Shown: positions 1-11,949 of the stretch, one piece after another | Numbering within the stretch: position 1 is the first letter of the stretch | How the letters are laid out: every line of letters begins with the position of its first letter | Origin: Mikania micrantha | Taxonomy: Eukaryota; Streptophyta; Magnoliopsida; Asterales; Asteraceae | Assembly: GCA_009363875.1 (NCBI GenBank) | Contig: CM018692.1 | Location: 88,812,137 to 88,876,136, forward strand | DNA: 64,000 nt | Reading direction: 5' to 3' | Translations under genes and position numbers: made by a program | Notes under the pieces: model-generated | Database searches by the model: none | What the model saw: the letters and a program-made list of their open reading frames with translations, nothing else | Told to the model about the DNA's origin: nothing

Positions 1-174
1 CTTTTGTGTATTTGATGTATTTAATTCATGATTCATATGAACATGATTTTTGTGTAATTATTTTTGGTTGATTGAATGATATATGATGATTTGATTTAGA
101 TGCCCATGAGCTTTGAACAATCTACACATCCCTCGTGGCATCCCGACGTTTCCGCCATCGGTCGGGGTCTTACA
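1..174 (+). repeat. 3' end of a Gypsy 5' LTR (family 3)
   Basis: This is the terminal part of an LTR in plus orientation. It ends in ...TCTTACA at 174, three bases before a primer-binding site. The last ~110 bp match, in inverted form, 12088-12150, which identifies the same LTR family there. The LTR start lies outside the window. Confidence 0.8.
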
Positions 175-177
175 GAT

Positions 178-190
178 TGGTATCAGAGCC
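178..190 (+). promoter_or_regulatory. Primer-binding site, initiator-Met tRNA
   Basis: TGGTATCAGAGCC follows the LTR end after a 3-bp spacer. It is the classic complement to the 3' end of plant initiator methionine tRNA, used to prime minus-strand synthesis in most plant LTR retrotransposons. It fixes the element as plus-strand. Confidence 0.92.
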
Positions 191-1714
191 TGGGTTATAG
201 GGAATTAGGTTTCTAGAAATGGTTGACCTAGTCTATAATCGTAGGATACCCTAGTATAAACTATTTCATACACTAGTTAGTATATTCAGGATTTCATGCT
301 TATGTGTTTATTACATGTTAACTGAACTCTGCTATACATCTGATTATATATGCTGCTTACTAATTATTGCTTACTTGTGCCCTAATGAATCGATAAGGAC
401 GTACTCGTGGTGTATTGTAAAGGTGGTGGGACGGTGGTTTGGGCGGTTTGCGACCTACCCTTATCATATGCCCTATACATATACCATTTACAGTACATCG
501 GGTGGATGTCAGTATTGAGGAAAGGGAACTACCCGTTTGGGACACTTACCTGCTTAAGAACTTAACTGCTTAGGAATTTATCTGCTTTAGAAAATATCTG
601 TTAGATCTCTTGATCTCCAGACAAGGACACACTTGTGGTTACTACAAAGGTGGTGGGACGGTGTAAGGGAGGTTGCGATCTACCCTTGCATATGCCCTAT
701 ACATATACCATTTGTAGTATATCAGGGGTCTGTCAGTGTCAGGAACTTAGGATATTATTAGGAATTGTTGTAAAGTTGAGATTGATGAGATATGGTTGTT
801 GATGGTATGATTGCTGGAAATGGTTTGGATGGACTCTTGAATGATCACATTTGATGGACACATATAAACACATTTATAAACACACTTATTGGACACGTAG
901 GGTGCATAGGATCAACGAACGTTATGAACGATTAGAGATGGAATATGGACTTGGGTGATGATATAGACACTTGGTGATATATAAACGCATAGTGATGATA
1001 CTAACACTTAGTGATGGTATGGACACTTGATGAGAATAAACTATAGGGAGGATATGAACACTTAGTGACAATAAGAGCACTTAGTGAGATATGGACCCTT
1101 ACTGATGATTATGGACATTGAGATTTGGTATGGAATTTAGTGAACTTAGACATTAGGGAAACTTTAATGTCAGGTGAACTTAGACATTAGGTGAACTTAG
1201 CAATAGGCGAACCTACATGTCAGGTGAACTTAGACATTAGGCGAACCTAATTGTCCAAGGGAACTAGAGACCACTTCACTCAAAATTATCCTACCTAGGA
1301 TAAGGTTAGTGAAGTGAGACTATAGTAAAATACATGATACACCCTAAATGCTAATAAGGGCATAATCGTGGTGCAATGGAACGGTGGTGGAACGGTGTAG
1401 GGGAGGTTGCGATCTACCTCTGCATATGCCCTATATATAAGCTTGTTGCACTGCATCAGGAGGTTTTCAGTGTTGGTATAGGGTGAGGAATGTATGGAAC
1501 TTAGGAATAATTAGTTAATATTAGTTATGACCAACTAGGACACTTAGTATAATTTTAGGAAACTTAAAATTTTTATGAGTTTAATGACAGATAGGAGAGA
1601 AATATAGTTCCTATATGTAATCTTAACTATCTAAATGAACTCATTTGACCATTGTTTGTAATGACTTACGTTGAAAACGGTAGTAACATGTTTTCTAACT
1701 AATTTCTCAGAAAC
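191..1714 (+). other. Long retroelement leader with three TATA-like cassettes
   Basis: About 1.5 kb without an open frame separates the primer site from gag. It holds three copies of the GTGGTGGGACGG...CATATGCCCTATA cassette (about 421-490, 648-712 and 1382-1443) and loose tandem words such as AGGTGAACTTAGACATT (1150-1260) and GGACACTTAGTGATG (about 950-1110). It ends in TAACTAATTTCTCAG, a good splice-acceptor-like sequence four bases before the gag ATG at 1715. It may be an intron-bearing 5' UTR. Confidence 0.6.
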
Positions 1715-2360
1715 ATGCGCCAGCGTCGTCACAAACGAAGATAACTCGAACATGGGGATGCTAACAACAGTAATGCCAACTCTGACATACAAGAGTTAGC
1801 AACACTTATCTCTGGATTGGAGAACCAGTTGACTCAGGCCAATCAGAACATCAATCAAAACAGAGGAGGTGCAAATCCGCCAACTTGCACATTCAAGCAT
1901 TTCAACTCCTGTAATCCTCTGAAGTTCACGGGTGCTGAATCAGCCACTGGTCTACTGCAATGGTTTTAGAGCATGGAGAATACCTTCATCAACAGCGACT
2001 GTCCTGAGAAATTGAAGGTCGCTATGCACCATTGTTATCCAAAAGAGAGCACACTTGTGGAATGGCGAAAAGCGAACTAGGGGAGTTGATGCTGCCCTAG
2101 CACTGACATGGACAGAGGTCAAGAATCTAATGACCACTGAATTCTGTGCGTAGCGAGATGAGGAAACTGGAGACCGAGTTCTGGGAAATCAAACAAGATA
2201 GCGGCGAGAATGTTATCTACAATACTCGTTTTCACGAGTATAAGTCTACATGTACCTCATTTGGTGACACCATTGGAAGAGCAATAGAGAAGTACATAGG
2301 CGGTCTGCCGATGCAGATCCAAGACACTTTTTTACGGGAGCAACCCCAAAACACTTGAGG
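1715..2360 (+). pseudogene. Broken gag of a Ty3/Gypsy element
   Basis: The sequence encodes the capsid region of a plant Gypsy Gag in pieces. The ATG at 1715 opens a basic start (MRQRRHKRR) that stops at once. Recognisable parts follow: a TGLLQW-type stretch near 1945 ended by a stop, then an open frame at 2146-2358 containing KLETEFW, a TRFHEY-type motif and KYIGGLP, all typical of the retrotransposon Gag domain. Several stops and shifts make it non-functional. The gene is cut by the assembly gap, so the protease and pol parts are not visible. It lies directly after the leader in the same orientation. Confidence 0.8.
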
Positions 2361-2460
2361 NNNNNNNNNNNNNNNNNNNNNNNNNNNNNNNNNNNNNNNN
2401 NNNNNNNNNNNNNNNNNNNNNNNNNNNNNNNNNNNNNNNNNNNNNNNNNNNNNNNNNNNN
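2361..2460. other. Assembly gap (100 N)
   Basis: A run of exactly 100 Ns, the usual placeholder for a gap of unknown size. Sequence on the two sides need not be adjacent in the genome. Confidence 0.97.
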
Positions 2461-3250
2461 ATGATATATGACGTTATGATGATGCCATATCTTATTATGT
2501 GCTATGCTATGATGGTAATCATAGAACGCCAAACAATTACGATGAATGAATACGATGCACCATGATGATGATACAAGTTTTGTTATGCTATGATTGCTAT
2601 TTTAAACGTCAATCGGACTATAAACATTGATTCGATCGAACTATAAACACAAATTTGACCAGACTATAAACATGGAGTCGATCGGACTATAAACATAGAG
2701 CCGATCGGGCTATTAACATGGATCCGATTAGGCTATAAACATGGAGTCGACTGGACTATAAACATGAAGTCGATCGGACTATAACATATGAGCAGATCAG
2801 GCTATAAACATGGTAAAGTCGATCGGGCTATAAACATGGAGCCTTGTGCCGGCATAAGCCCGTTGGTCATATTTAGTGACCCGCGGATGCATGATGATTA
2901 TGATGAGTATGATGATCACGTGATATGTGGTTATGGTTAACGCGAATGTAATGATGTTTTCTTGTAAATGATGTTTTAACTCACCAAAACGTTACGATGT
3001 TTAATGAGAAACTAGAACTCTACTAGCGAAAGCTGACTTTTTAGTATGTATGTCAGGTTGATGAACATGTAGGAAGCAATGGAGGAGCTCGTGATACTCA
3101 TTCCAGAAGATAATGTGGTTTTTTGGCAATCCAGAATGCTGTGGATACATACTTTTATATGTATTTATTTTTTGAACAAACTATGTTTGAATTTCCGCTG
3201 CATTTATGAAAGTTTTTGGTTTAAAAATATGTGATGATAATGTCAAACCC
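2461..3250 (+). repeat. LTR-like fragment, probably U5 part, plus orientation
   Basis: There is no coding potential. The order resembles the downstream part of the better preserved LTRs here: tandem repeats, then AACTCACCAAAACG near 2980, then a GACTTTTTAGTATGTATGTCAG acceptor-like stretch before GTTGATGAACATG near 3060. Boundaries are uncertain and the family is not certain. Confidence 0.45.
2611..2850 (+). repeat. 23-bp tandem repeat, about ten copies
   Basis: The word ACTATAAACATGGAGTCGATCGG recurs with a strict 23-bp step (ACTATAAACA-like starts at 2617, 2640, 2663, 2686, 2709, 2732, 2755, 2778, 2801), then one 27-bp step. Copies differ at a few positions each. It is a local minisatellite inside LTR-like DNA. 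Confidence 0.9.
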
Positions 3251-4132
3251 AACTCTGTGAGGTACCTGAGCTTGGGGCCTCTCATCATCAAAGGTGTCAT
3301 TCTTAAATTAAGGCCATTAAAACCATCATTTATCCAACACTATGAATACAAACTCTAAATACAAATACATTATTTTAATACTTTCTGTTACAATTCACTA
3401 AGCTTTACAATATACGATTCAAATTTTTAGTCTATAATTCAAAATCTCAACTTTAATTATTGTAATCATTTGACTCAAGTTCTAATGGTCATAAGCTTTT
3501 AAATAGTTACGATCAAAACATAACTAAAACAACCTTTTGCTACGATGTTAACCCAATATATCACAACAAATAAAAATTCCCGTTAAGTGAAATAATACGT
3601 TTAAATAGAATCGAATTTTTCATAGGGTCTGACTTGGGAAAGTTATTAGTTATTAAAAATGTGGTGGGTTCGTGGCTGGGTTCGCCCTACATATGCCCTA
3701 TACATAAACATACAACCATTCCTAATCATCCTAAAATCATTAAATTAGTTAAACATTTTTTTTGCAAACCATAATCAATCAAATTCATGATTTCATTCTT
3801 TCTGCATAGTTTGATTCATCCTTGGTTTGAATCTGATCACAAGAATATGATAATAGCAGTTTTTCTTACTACTCACACTTTTTGAACTATATGACCAAAA
3901 TCCACGTATTACTACATTCAGTCGGGGACTTAATCACTCGACATACTATGTTATACTACTCATTTCAAAGGCATATACCTTTATCCTTATAATAAAACAT
4001 TTCATAAAGGAAGATTCTCCAATGTTCTCGTAGGAACAAGGGTAGTAACTTGCAATCCCTGATAAATATCTTCAGTGTACATACCCGTATATATATAAAT
4101 CATTATACTCTTTATACTGAAGGGTACATTGA
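3251..4132. other. Unassigned AT-rich repeat debris
   Basis: No gene is visible. One copy of the GTGGTGGG...CATATGCCCTATACATAAACATAC cassette lies at 3661-3710 on the plus strand, so it is probably leader or LTR material of another Gypsy copy. TGTCAAACCC at about 3241 could be an LTR edge but has no partner that I can find. Confidence 0.4.
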
Positions 4133-6445
4133 TATCGCACCCCCAGATTCCCATCCCTCCGGAGGCGTGACGATTGGTCGTCGATTGGGCAGGATCGCAG
4201 TCTCTGGTCACACTTGTGAGACATACATGCCTGTTAACACACGTACATCTAATAAATTGGATAAAATTGTTTTGTTAAATCAGAGTTACAGAATCTTGAA
4301 TTAATTTTTTTTTTAAATTTGCAAAATGAAAGTGTGGAAGCGTTTCAATTATTAAATCATTACACATTAAAAAAATAAATAAATGTTTTCAATTGTTCAT
4401 TTGACAATGTGATGCATGGACTCCATCCTAGCATCCTTTCATGAGCACGTGCCTTAGTTACATGAGAAAAAACATACGAGCAACGTCAACACAATGTTTG
4501 GTAAGAGCACAAGTTTTATAACAGTAGTATACAATAAATGTTTTCAATAAGTGTTGGAGGACTACATATCACTACAATGCAATCCATTGATAGGTATTCC
4601 GTATGATTTTATATTATATGTGGGTTCGCAACTGAAGCTGACTACATGCCTCCCACCGTGTCCATCACAAGACAATGGTAAAGTGTATGGTCAATTTTCA
4701 TCCGTTCCGACCTCAAGTCGGGTTGGCCACCCTGGCACGACGGACGGGCTTGTCAGGCCCAAATAGTACTATCAAAAAGTACCATTTTCTGCGCCCCGCG
4801 CTATTAATAGTTCAATGTATTTATGAGGACTTTGATGTGATGTGCCACACATATGTATAAGCGATATTAGCATGTAAATATGCATGTTTTCTCCTCCAAA
4901 GTACGAAGGAGTAAAAGGGGCTGTGAACTCACCTGATATTGCAGTTCTTGGTTTACGTTCGAAATGTTTGCTAGCACCTGCTAGATACCACCTATAATCA
5001 TATAGGTTTATGAGTGTGTGTTTGTGTTGGTTTGTCTTTTGTTGTATCTCATACAAGTCCAAATGTCTGTGTGCTATGTTCGTTTTTCCTTGTGTTGACT
5101 TGATGATTCGTTGGTGATACGTTTATTGTGTTATAGTTTGTTTGTGTGTCATATTGATATCTCGTAGTAGCACATTATTTCATACCAATATAACATGTAT
5201 CATTATTTCAAGTTTGCAAAGTTACTATATATTGTAATATATGAACATAGTTTATGTTTTCTCAAAACTAACTTGTCAAACATGTTAACATACATACTAG
5301 TAAATATAAATCATCATTTAAACTCACCTAGCATGTCTAGGTGAGTTTGCATATATAGAGTTTGCATATAAATCAACCATTTGCATATATAGAGTTTCTA
5401 TATACAGTGAGTACTACAAATCTTCACAAAATGTTACCAAAACTCAATCCAAGACATTTCTAATTCACTAATCGGTAACAATGCATCAAAAATCTACTAG
5501 GAACCACAAAAAATTCGTGCATTTGCTTGATTTGGAGTCTCTTGTGTGTTTTTAGGTGTAAATAGCCATTAGAACTACTTTACAAGATGCTGGATGGTCA
5601 ACATTCGACTGAAATAGAAGTTATAAAGCTTAGATGTTGGCTGATGATGGTATTCTTGCTTGTTGATGGCTTAATGGACCTCCTACACCTTCTTGAAGCT
5701 CAAACACTCCAAATATAGAAGGGAAAGGGTTGTGGAAGTGTTAACAGTGGTTAGGGAGCTGGTTGCCAGAGGTTTTGGTCGAGCGTATTGCAAGAAATTC
5801 GTGAAAGTGGTAAAGGGAAAGATTTGTGGAGACTGGGTGGTATTCATAGATTTTTAGAAGTCTGAGGCTTGTCGCATACCGCCAAGGAGAGCTTCGAGCT
5901 TCAAAGCATACCGCGGTGGACAATATAGTCGAGTCCCGAACTCTGGGTTCGCCGCGTACTGTCAAGGGAATTCCAGCCGTCGTGGCGTAACACAACGAGT
6001 TTCAGCGGCTTTGGTCGCGTACCGCGGTGGGTTGGGTTTCAAGATTTCTTATTGGTTTGTTCGGTTCTTTACGTGTTCAATTCGTATCGTTTATATGAAA
6101 AATGTTTCTTTCATAAAAATATGCAAGCACTTATAAGACATATTTGTTTGTTCGAGTTATTTTATGTGATCACCATCCTTCGTGTAACAAGACTCATGTG
6201 TGGTTCGGTAATTCCTCAAATTACCGGTTCATGATTGTTTGTGCTCGACTTTGTGAAATGTCTGTCACACTTGATTAACCTTAATCAACATGTAATGCAC
6301 GATCCTATAATTACCCAATTACCGTTTCGCAAATGTTTGTGTTTGAATAACTTAATTAATCCTAATTAAGCGCAATGCAAGAAACATGAATATGCTTAAA
6401 GAGTTTGTGCGCGTCGCAATTTACTTGAAATTGCAGGGTATCACA
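4133..6445 (-). repeat. Old 3' LTR of a Gypsy element (family 1)
   Basis: This is a diverged copy of the LTRs at 21617-24438 and 33885-36681. Shared stretches include GGGCAGGATCGCAGTCTCTGGTCACAC-like sequence near 4190, CTTGTCAGGCCCAAATAGTACTAT near 4750, and the AGGTGAGTTCACAGCCCCTTTTAC donor-like motif near 4930 (minus). Both ends are mutated: TATCGCACC on the left and GGGTATCACA on the right, where the younger copies have TGTCGCACC and GGGTGTCACA. Decayed pol of the same orientation follows on the right, so this is the 3' LTR. Confidence 0.75.
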
Positions 6446-8672
6446 TCATCCCTTAGTTGAAGGAAATTTCTTCGCGAAATATGGTTGTTGGTAATGTTTG
6501 GAAACTAAATTTTTGAGTTCTCACATTGTCACCTTGTTGAATGCAATTTTGTCCCGAAATTTTATTCGTTGTTATCGATGTCTGATGTTTTTTTTTTGAA
6601 AAGATGAGGGCATTTACGTATCACTTGATCCTCACGTTCCCACTTCCACACTTAGTGTTCCATGATTTCGAGTTGTCACATCCTCCAACTTTTTTTGAAT
6701 TGTTTGACTTCACGATCCATGATTTCTACTCGTTCTTCCATTAATTGTAGCTATTTATCTACATGTATCTCATATGTTGAGTTCGTTGGGTAAATTGAGT
6801 TCGTATGCGACTGGACTAATCTATTTCAAGATTTCAATCGGTCCAATATACCATGGGTTTAGTTTGCCTTGTTTCCTAAAACAAATTAAGCCTTTCCCAG
6901 GTGAAAATTTGAGTAGGACCATATCTCCTACCTGAAACTCCATAGGTTTATGGCGCTTGTCGGCATAGCTCGTTTGAGGATCGCGAGCTGCTGCCATGCG
7001 GTTTCTGATCTACATAATTTTCTCTGTTGTTTCGTGCACAAATTCTGAGCCAATAAACTGACTGTCACCCACTTTTGCCCAGCAAATAGGTTATTGGAAC
7101 TTCCTGCCGTAGAGCACCTTAAAAGGCTCTGCCATGATGCTTGTATGGTAGTTGTCGTTGTAGGAAGATTCTGCAAATGGTAGGTGAATTTCCCAACTGT
7201 TACCAAAGTCTACTATGCAAGCTCATAGCATGTCTTCGAGATTTTGAATGGTACGTTCCCTTTAACAATCGGTTTGTTCGTGGTATGTTGTGCTCATATC
7301 CAACCACGTACCAAGCGATTTTTTAAGAACTTTCAGAAGTTTGAAGTAAATCGGGCATCTCGATCAGGGATGATGGAGATTGGCACTCCATGTCCCGAGA
7401 CTACATCCTTAACGTAGATTCGGGCTAGCTTTTCCATTTCATCATTTTCCTTGATCGCAAGGAAATGTGCTGATTTGGTTAAACGGTCCACAATTACCCA
7501 GATGATGTCGCATCCACTAGGAGTATGGGATGACTTGGTGATGAAATCCACGGATATATATTCCCATTTCCATATAGGGATTTCTGGTTTTTTAGTAATC
7601 CAGATGGTTTTTGGTATTCGATCTTGACTTTGGCGCAAGTCAAACATTTACTCACGTAGGTGGCGATCTAACCTTTAGTGTTAAGCCATCAATAAAGTAC
7701 CTTGAGATCATGATACATCTTTTCTAATCCGAGATGAATATGAGACTCGTCCATCAGAAGGTCTCGTAAGCTCCCATGATCTGGAACCCATACACGTTCC
7801 ATGAAATAGTATAGCCATTGGCTTTTACCTCGAGTTGCTTCTCCATTCCTCTTAAGAATTCGGGTCCTGATTTTTACCTTTCAAAACCTCGATTTGGGCA
7901 TTAAGTATTTTTTCAGGCAGGTTTCTGTGGATTGTGAGTGGTAAGGCTCGTACCCTTTTGGGTTTCGGGGTACTCTTTTGACTTAGGGCGTCGGCCACTA
8001 TGTTGGCTTTTACCGGGTGATATTTGATAGCGCACTCATAGTCATTCAAGAGTTTGAGGCAGCGACGCTGCCGTACGTTTAGTTCCTTCTGCTCGAATAT
8101 ATGTTGGAGACTTTTATGATCAGTGTATATGGCACATTTCGTGCCATACAGGTAATGTTTCCAGATCTTGAGTGCGAATACCACGACTCCTAGTTCCAAG
8201 TCATGTGCTGTGTAGTTCTTTTCATAAACCTTCAACTGTCGAGAGGTGTATGCAATCACCTTTTCCCGTTGCATTAGCATGCAACCAGGTCCCTATATCG
8301 AGGCATCACATTATACCACGAAATCGTCTGTTCCCTTTGGAAGGGATAAAATAGGAGCACTACAAATTTTCTGCTTGAAGAGTTGAAATGCAGCTTCTTG
8401 TTTATCACTCCTATCGTATTTCTTGTCCTTGTGAGTTAAATTTGTAAAGGGTTGAGCGCTTTTGGAAAATCCCTCAATGTTAACCACATTCCCCCAAGAA
8501 TTGGATTTGTCCACATGTATTCTATTCATGTTAACCACATTCCCCCAAGAATTGGATCTCTTGGATCCAAAAGTGACATTTGGAGAGTTTAGCGTAAAAT
8601 TTCTCTTGTCGCAAGAGCTCAAGAGCTAATTCAAGGTGCTCTTTGTGTTCTTCCTGAGTTTTGGAGTAGATA
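6446..8672 (-). pseudogene. Decayed Gypsy pol: RT, RNase H, integrase, chromodomain tail
   Basis: Read on the minus strand, fragments of pol appear in the normal order. 8622-8311 holds the end of reverse transcriptase and has a ~50-bp tandem duplication (WGNVVN occurs twice). 8280-7852 is RNase H, with the ALKIWKHYLYGTKC and YTDHKSLQH motifs. 7647-7333 is the integrase core (VDRLTKSAHF, then IIPDRDARFTSNF, where family members usually have ISDRD). 7330-6560 is an unreadable integrase C-terminus and tail. A PPT-side signature (TTCGGGACaAAATT-type) is near 6555. Stops, shifts and internal deletions are many. RT is cut at about 8672 where unrelated DNA begins. Confidence 0.8.
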
Positions 8673-8899
8673 AGAATATATGTTTGATATTTAAAAGGAT
8701 AGATGCTATAACTAAAATTATCATATATAATAGCACAATTAACTGATGATTATTGACTCGTTCCTTATGTGATACTGGCATATTTATATTCTTAATATAG
8801 AACAGATAAACATGATTTATTATTCAGTTAACAGTGTCTACAAATGATGATGTGCATCACAGGTACTACTATGATATAATGCAACATTAGCAAGTTAAG

Positions 8900-9345
8900 T
8901 GTTGCACAGTTAGAACATTTACAAATGTTCAACTTGCGCATAGTCAAATCATTTGCGAATGAACAAGTGGTGCACAGTTAGAACATTTACAAGTGTTGCA
9001 AAGTTAGAACATTTACTAATGTCCAACTTGTTCACACTTAGATCGTCTTCTGAATGAACAAGTGTTGCAAAGTTAGAACATTTACGAATATTCAACTTTT
9101 GCACACTCAGATCATTTGCGAATGAACAAGTGTTGCACAGTTAGAACATTTACAAATGTTCAACTTGTGCACACTCAGATCATCATGCGAATGAACAAGT
9201 GTTGCACAGTTAGAACGTTTACGAATTTTCAACTTGTCCACAATCAGTTCATTTGCAAATGAACAAGTGTTGCACATTTAGAACATTTACGAATGTTCGA
9301 CTTGTGGACACTCACATCATTTATGAACTTTCTAACTCTAAATTG
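8900..9345 (+). repeat. 68-bp tandem repeat, about six copies
   Basis: GTTAGAACATTTACGAATGT recurs at 8909, 8977, (9003), 9072, 9140, 9209 and 9277, a step of 68-69 bp apart from one short 26-bp partial unit. Each unit pairs an imperfect hairpin (GAACATTTACGAATGTTC) with CACACTCAGATCATTTGCGAATGAACAAGTG. Enhancer-like U3 repeats are a reasonable guess. Confidence 0.88.
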
Positions 9346-9680
9346 TTTAGCTTGCAGATATGTAGAAAAGCTTTCTGAAGAGATAGATGCTTTCTGAGAA
9401 TGAGTATACTCTCTGAAGATGAAGCTTGTACAAATGAACCCATAGCTAACTAAACCTCTGAGCTTTACGAATAAGTAATCTTCTGTTCGCAAATTTTCAC
9501 ACTGCTCTCATACTTGGAGTTTTTCTGTCTACCATATGCTGATGCTGACGAGGGTGCTTCTGATGCTGAAAGAGAATGACACCTAAGTTACTAACAAGAT
9601 TATTTTTGACTGCATAGCCCTTTATTCATTATACTGTTTTCCCACCCTTGATTAATGATGTTTAATGGGCCCCAATTGTC

Positions 9681-9688
9681 TATAAATA
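9681..9688 (+). promoter_or_regulatory. TATA box of the probable Copia LTR
   Basis: TATAAATA sits downstream of the tandem array and about 40 bp upstream of an ACACACACAATAGAG stretch, which is promoter-like in plant LTRs. Confidence 0.5.
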
Positions 9689-11124
9689 GAATGTTATGTA
9701 ATAGAATTAGGGTAACAAACACTAACACACACACAATAGAGATTTCTGAATATAGACACCTAGAGAGAGAAAGTTCCAAAGACAGAAAATCGATAAACTT
9801 GTGATGCTCTGTGATCAGAAGCATGTTTCCTGATCCTAGCTCCTTCGTAATTGATGATTGATAATTAATGAAAGATGAATGTGATTACTGTTTGTCTGCT
9901 CGTTTGATCTCTATTTCTAGTATTTGCTTAAATAGTTGAACCTGTTTGTTTCTGCCACTCAGTGTTTAGTAAAACCCTCAACATTTGTTGTCTTAAACAT
10001 ATCATCACATAACAATTAATTCAATTAAAGTAATTGCACAGAAATCATGTTCGTCATGATTCAAGTACAAAAATTTACTCAAAAGATATAGCTAATTTAA
10101 CTAAACCCTAATCTTCATTAATCCAGTTAATTTAGCTAAGTCCGAGATCCTATGTGATGAAGTCCAAAAGATGTAGAGGTACCCTGCTCTACCTACTTTC
10201 CCTCGTTTCTTGAAACATGTGGAAAATCAAGCGTCAACTACGGGAGTAGTTGGTGAATAATCATAAGTTTTAATTATTCTTAAAATAATTATAAAAGTTT
10301 TAAAAATAACACGTGTGAACCTATAAGATAATCATAATATGTATACACACAAACAAACACACCAAGTCAAATAATTCAAGTAATCACAATAATCATCCAA
10401 ACACATTCAATCAATCTTAACCAAACACATTAGATCAACAACCAACAATCTCCATAATAATCTCAATATAATATACCATGGATGAACTCAGTCAACTCAA
10501 TCAACGGTAGGTGGAGTCATCGCGAAGGACCGCCTTCAACTCAATCAACAGTGGAATCACCGCGGAGGACCGAAGTCAACTCAATCAACAGTAATTCAAT
10601 CATCGCGGAGGACCGAAGTCAACTCAATCAACAATGACTCACACGAGTTTTGTATTCCATATCCACAATAATATCTCAATAATAGCATCTCAATGATAAT
10701 CCAGTTCCACACATGTTATATCAAAATCATAATGGTTTTGGTATACATGTTCCACCCCCAAGTTTAAAAGCAAAAGATTTAAAAGGGGGTTATGAGAACT
10801 CACAGTGATGTCTTATGATTCAGTGTCATGTAGAACGCGCGCTCGCTTAAGTGGAATTAGTGGTGATTCAACAACATGTTTTTCATAACTTTCATATTCA
10901 TAAATATATGTGTTTTTAGCATTATGTAATGCTTATTATGTTTAAATTTAATCTATAAGTGTATCGTTAACTTATGTGAATTTATCTAAGTTACAATGTT
11001 ACACTTTATGTTATATTATGTTATATAAGTTATAATCACCACAATGTAGTTTTAAAAACTAGTTAATTCTAAAAAAATATTGATGATTTTAATTTAAAAC
11101 CAAAGTATGCTAATTTACACATTC

Positions 11125-11130
<6 letters not shown>

Positions 11131-11176
<46 letters not shown>

Positions 11177-11177
11177 G
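11131..11177. repeat. AT/GT microsatellite
   Basis: An (AT)n run at 11131-11160 passes into (GT)n. In the second LTR copy this same AT-rich site received the Helitron. Confidence 0.9.
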
Positions 11178-11509
11178 ATGTATACATATATTTATATATA
11201 TGTTGAAAAGGTGGTGGCTTCCCACGTACATGCATGTAGAATCCATGCATGCACATCCTTGTATAAGATTTTCTTAAGCTCATCCTTTAATGTTACTTAT
11301 TATGTTTATGTGTATCCATTGATATTGGTTGTTTTGACACACCTACTCATCCCAACGACAATAGCTAGTTCATCAAGATAGTATCGATGATATGTATGTC
11401 TAATATCGATGATAGGCGCTTGTTACTATCGACATGTTGCCCATAGAACTTAGCAACCTCGATGACCCTCATGCTGAGATTAATAATATCAACAACCTTG
11501 TGTTGATGT

Positions 11510-11949
11510 TGTTAGGACATTTTTGTAATAGTTTGCTTTTCAAAATGTATAAGTTATTAGAGGTTTGGCTAAGGTTCGTCTGGCCCACGAACCTAAGCAG
11601 GTTCGGTGAACCTAGGTTATATGTTGTAAAGGTTCGTCCAGCGAACCTCAAGGTTCGGTTGGCGAACCTATAGGTTCGGTTAGGTTCGCTGAACAGTTTG
11701 TATATATAGCAGGTTTGTCTAGAGGTTTGTCACTTCTTCAGTTTTTGAGTGTGAGACAGATCTATTTTCTCTGTGTGAGATTGTAAGAACTGTGTGTTCT
11801 TGTCCATTTCATTGTAATCATATTGTTATATTCAATGAAATGATGTTTAAAAATGATTGTTCGTCTTTAATTCATATAGATCAAATATAGATTCCGCATA
11901 TATTTGATTGTTAATAGGATTTCGTTGATCGATCGAGAGCAAATCTACA
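11510..11949 (+). mobile_element. Copia-type solo LTR, 440 bp, TSD GATGT
   Basis: The insert begins TGTTAGGACAT and ends AATCTACA. It is flanked by GATGT at 11505-11509 and 11950-11954. The empty site is seen in the second copy of the surrounding LTR (near 18715-18735), which confirms the insertion. A TATA box (TATATATA near 11700) and a TTCATTGTAATC-type 3' part are typical of small Copia LTRs. Upstream of the TATA box lie closely spaced GGTTCG/CGAACC words (11571-11695). Confidence 0.88.

Larger units (their letters stand above)
8673..9990 (+). repeat. Probable Copia-type LTR with U3 tandem repeats
   Basis: The segment interrupts RT on its left and abuts a Gypsy LTR on its right. It contains a tandem array (8900-9345) followed by a TATA box TATAAATA at 9681 and a transcript-leader-like stretch, then ends near AAACCCTCAACA at about 9981. 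Repeats upstream of a TATA box are usual in Copia U3 regions. No TSD is visible and the left edge (TGTTTGATATT near 8679) is a guess, so the call is tentative. Confidence 0.45.

Noticed and set aside
4133..6445. Solo LTR
   Set aside because: Decayed pol of the same orientation and with the expected end signature directly follows, so it is a 3' LTR of a truncated element.
8900..9345. CRISPR-like array of regularly spaced repeats
   Set aside because: The whole unit repeats, including the would-be spacers, copies are diverged, and the context is a plant LTR. It is a tandem repeat.
11163..11381. 72-codon open frame starting in the GT microsatellite
   Set aside because: It begins in a simple repeat and runs through LTR sequence; no coding signal in the paired LTR copy.
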